A DNA stretch of 64,000 nucleotides, from assembly GCA_950295325.1 (NCBI GenBank), contig OX485804.1:51820429-51884428 (forward strand). The letters are read 5' to 3'. The DNA comes from Polytrichum commune. Lineage: Eukaryota > Streptophyta > Polytrichopsida > Polytrichales > Polytrichaceae. Made by a program: the position numbers and the translations under genes. The notes beneath the pieces were generated by a model. That model made no database searches, had not been told where the DNA came from, and worked only from the letters and a program-made list of their open reading frames with translations. This document shows positions 60,916-64,000 of the stretch, one piece after another (position 1 is the stretch's first letter; every line of letters begins with the position of its first letter).

Positions 60916-62584
60916 TGTGGGAACACGCGAACATCAACATATCCGGATTGGCGTTTTTAAATGCCTAATCCGGTTTTGTCCGGATGACCCTAGTATCGTC
61001 CAGGGATTCTGTGAAGTGTAGGAGGTATAGAACTTTCCGTACCTGCTTATTTCCTTTTTCTTAGCCAAATTTCCGGAAACCCTAGTTCCCGGACTTTTGG
61101 TCTTTGGGGACACTCTTAACCTTTTTCCGGAGTGTGCCTTTCCGGATTGTACCTCTAGGTCCTAATTATAATGCTTACTCACCCCTCTACGTCTACCCTT
61201 TAGAATAGGTGGTTTCTTCCGGTGAAGACGTCCCTGATAAGGTTGGAATCCGGAGCTCCCTCACAATCAATCCGGATTGATCATATCCGTCTTGGCAGGT
61301 CACACAGAGAGATCCGGATTGTTTCTTGGGACCGTAGTGACCGGAGGAGTTCGGATTCCAGCCGGAGATCTGACTCGACGGGATGAGTGGGTGACCCGTA
61401 CCACTTTCCGGATTGTCCCGTCCACCGGTGATGAGGCCTCTTCGGAAGATCAGATCAGTCCGGATCTCCTCCGGACCTTTGCCTAATCTTCCCCACGGCT
61501 GTCTCACTGGGACGTTACCCAGACATCCGGAACCATGAGGATCCCTTCCTACTACACTCTGGAGGTGGCCGCTAACCCGGAACCCTTACTGATCCGGTCC
61601 TTCCCTTCTCCTTCCGACAGATATGTCCGGCTACCTCTACCTTGGATTCTACTCAATCTGAGTTAACTGGGCGATCCGTACCACCATCCGGATGGGTCCG
61701 TCTAAGGGCGGTGGGACCTCTTCAGAAGATCAGATTGGCGTAAGTCCGGATCCCTTCCGGGTCTCACCCAATCTTCCCAGCGGCTATCCCACCTAGACGT
61801 TACTCAACCCACCGGATTAGTGAGGTTTCCCTCCCACTACACCCAGAGAGGATCCACAAGGTAATAACCGGATCTGATCCGGGTCTCCTCTCTCATGTTG
61901 TATCCGGAACTCCTACCCCTCATGCTCTCTCTCCTCTCCGCTAACAATCTCCGAATCAATCAAGGAAAGTCGAGGAGTGAGAAGTCAAGGCATTTATTAG
62001 AGTAGGAGTAATCAAAATACAACAATGGAAAAGGAACCCTTCCCCAACTCCTTATTCGGCCTTAAGTAGAGGCCCAAAATCCCTAAACTAAGGGCGGCGG
62101 CCCAGGCAGCTGCCGCTAAGGAAAACCCTAACTACACTCGTTCTCTCAACAAATTTGTCTTTTGTGAATCAGAAAAAAATGGGGAGGAGAAGGGAGAGAC
62201 CCTTTAATACCTTTCCCCCTCTTCCTTCCCCTGTTACCGTTGGGGTTAACGGAAGACGGTTACAACCGTTTTCCGACGGTTTGCCCTTAACCGTCATAAA
62301 CCCGTTGTAACCGCTACTTCCGGTCCGTTGGGTAATCTTGGCGCGTCCGTTACTTGGTCCGGACCAGCGGTTCGGACCATGATTAAACGGTCCGCCAATC
62401 CATTTTGACGGACCGGTCATAATACTCATTTTATTTCGTTTTATCGCACTAGGCGGATTAAGAATGCCTTATTTCCTAGTACAATTAATTTATCCTAAGG
62501 GACCCTATTATCCTCATACAAGCAGGGTAAAATACGGAAATTGAATCCGTATTTCCGTCTTTCCATCGAATTTGGACTCCCACA
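60916..62584 (+). mobile_element. Solo LTR 2 (1669 bp) with ACTGC target duplication
   Basis: Starts TGTGGGAACA and ends GGACTCCCACA, with ACTGC at 60911-60915 and 62585-62589. Rich in TCCGGA words. An internal duplication is visible: the 'gaagatcagat' to 'ccggatc' segments near 61445 and 61725 repeat at about 280 bp. Removing it brings the two halves of the locus 2 methyltransferase part into one frame. Short minus frames inside (61193-61507, 62169-62429) have no motif. Confidence 0.9.
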
Positions 62585-63355
62585 ACTGCTATTTCCAACA
62601 TTCTTCTCTTGAAGAAACCATCTAGTTCATTTGCCCTTTCATGTGTTACTAGCTACATTGATCCATTTGTGGATATCAAACAATTGGATGTTTTGTTTAA
62701 TCAAATAACGAACACAAACATGTGTTTGAAACAATGCAGACAACCTTAGAGGGGAGCTAAAGAAAAGAAAAAAAAAAACCCTTTGGTCATGCAACAGCTC
62801 ATTGAAGCATGCTCTCCATCACATGATCGTGCATTGGATTTGTCAATGGGTATAGGTGCAAGTTTTCATGCTGCAATAGAAAGTGAAAGACGCATTTTTG
62901 GTTTTGAAGCAGATGAAGAAATACACATGGGTTATTGGATGTTTTAATTCAAAGTTTGAATGTTGAAGCAACCAATGTATTTAAAGCACCCTCATAACCT
63001 TCTTCAAGTATTGGTCCAAATTTTGAGGATGTATCTCCAAAGCAAGGGTGCAAATTTGTGGTCATCGATTTATCCAAATCTAAATAATGAGTAAGTCTTC
63101 AAGCTAATTACAAATTTCATACAATAATTTTGTATATGTTAATTTATTTTTAAATATATTACTTTATCTCATATTAACCTTGTATTTTTGTGCATGATTA
63201 GCATTGGATTGAAAGATTGGTTTGCAAAAGAGCCAACAACTCTTAATGTTGGTGCTAAACTACCAACATATGCAAAGTCAATGGCACAACATATGGCCCA
63301 ACAACAAGAAGTTTCACTAGAGACATCAAGCCAATCATCAGATTTTTCATTTTAG

Positions 63356-63406
63356 ACGGTTAGTATAAATATTCATGGACATAGAGGCCCATGAAGAATA
63401 AAACTC

Positions 63407-63444
<38 letters not shown>

Positions 63445-64000
63445 GGATCTTTTAGTATATCGTGAAAACGGATTATATTAATTTGTTGAAGATGTATGTT
63501 GAGAATTCTCCAATGTCAAGTTTTCAATTGAATTGTAATTATTAAAATCAATATACATCTAATGTTTTGACTCTTCAATGTTTGTTGTACATGCATTATT
63601 CAATTTTCCACAAAAATGTATAAATGTATATTGTATAAAATGTTCATGAACATGTACTTATAATATGGTTTGGTTGTGATGAAATTGTTTTGGTATTTTC
63701 TACTGGTTGCATATTATGCACCCACTACATTTGAGTGCACACGTGAATGCACCCAAATATATGAATCCATTGCACTCCAAATAGTTGACATGTTTTGGCT
63801 CCTAAATGTGGTTGTGCTCGTGCTGGCGTTTAGCCTCAAGGTCATGCTCGTACTATTTCTTGTTCATGTTTTGCCCGCTATTCTTACTTGTGTTCTTTCT
63901 TGTGTCCTTGCTTGTGTTCTTCTAATGGTAACCCTTCTCTCTCAACTGGTTTCAACCTTAAACCTATGTTATTTCTCAAAGTACCCAAACTATCATTTTT
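63356..64000. other. Right edge: AT-rich DNA with (CA)n(TA)n
   Basis: (CA)n then (TA)n at about 63407-63444; otherwise no feature. The right end of the locus 2 element, if any, is not recognisable before the window ends. Confidence 0.55.

Larger units (their letters stand above)
55988..63355 (+). pseudogene. ParB-like/DNA methyltransferase-like gene, locus 2 (heavily decayed)
   Basis: A diverged relative of 42256-51691 in the same orientation. Matches: MEMVRPALDD (55988) and DENHRFKAW (from 56237) against MPMVRPTLPS and DGNHRRQAW of locus 1. The exon 4 donor is conserved (CATAATATCAACATGTAAGT at about 56400). Then VHTLFKLTSYG and CKKSKTTTKK (about 56520-56680) against the exon 5 part; RYIKF and GGGWYLD (about 59030-60125) against exon 9; VELIIIEIPNGMPVHGI (about 60610-60650) against exon 10. 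The end (62600-63355) adds what locus 1 lacks: RGAKEK, then ALDLSMGIGAS (62831-62863) and GFEADEEIH, a classical SAM-binding motif I. Five or more stops lie in the ParB part, frameshifts elsewhere, and two solo LTRs split it. A late intron at 63091-63201 is likely (donor GTAAGT). Confidence 0.68.

Overview
The window looks like nuclear DNA of a land plant, probably a non-seed lineage (bryophyte, lycophyte or fern). The evidence is GT-AG introns, an F-box/beta-propeller gene of plant type, a MULE-type transposase, LTR and LINE retrotransposons, many MITEs and very low gene density. I cannot name the species. Almost all recognisable coding DNA belongs to transposable elements in different stages of decay. 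The F-box gene (30419-32622) is the only ordinary-looking intact host gene.

Layout. 1-8479 (minus): a long non-LTR retrotransposon cut by the left edge. It has a separate ORF1 and a large ORF2 with AP endonuclease, reverse transcriptase and RNase H. A canonical 2A-like 'ribosome skipping' motif (DIESNPGP) lies upstream of the endonuclease. 9124-30400: gene-poor DNA with a nest of MITEs (20763-22481, 23382-23880, 28285-28604, 16198-16622). 30419-32622: a two-exon F-box gene whose first exon resembles the SAM-like N-terminal domain of LEAFY. 32623-37482: no recognised genes.

37483-51691 holds the most interesting unit: two divergent transcription units separated by about 440 bp. On the minus strand are a small Cys/His-rich ORF and a spliced MULE-like transposase. 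On the plus strand is an 11-exon gene of more than 1000 codons with a ParB-like domain (DGNHR motif) and a C-terminal DNA-methyltransferase-like domain of the permuted (beta-class) type. Its large introns are built of tandem repeats that carry 12 copies of a 20-bp near-palindrome. 55988-63355 contains a second, more decayed relative of this ParB-methyltransferase gene. It is broken by two solo LTRs with clean 5-bp target duplications, but it keeps the SAM-binding motif I that the first copy lacks. Comparing the two loci confirms several exons, one frameshift and the domain order.

Both ParB-methyltransferase copies and the transposase carry in-frame stops, so these copies are probably not functional. 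The family itself (a eukaryotic, transposon-linked ParB-methyltransferase fusion) and the 2A-bearing plant LINE are the two results most worth following. All domain calls come from reading motifs by eye; no database search was possible.
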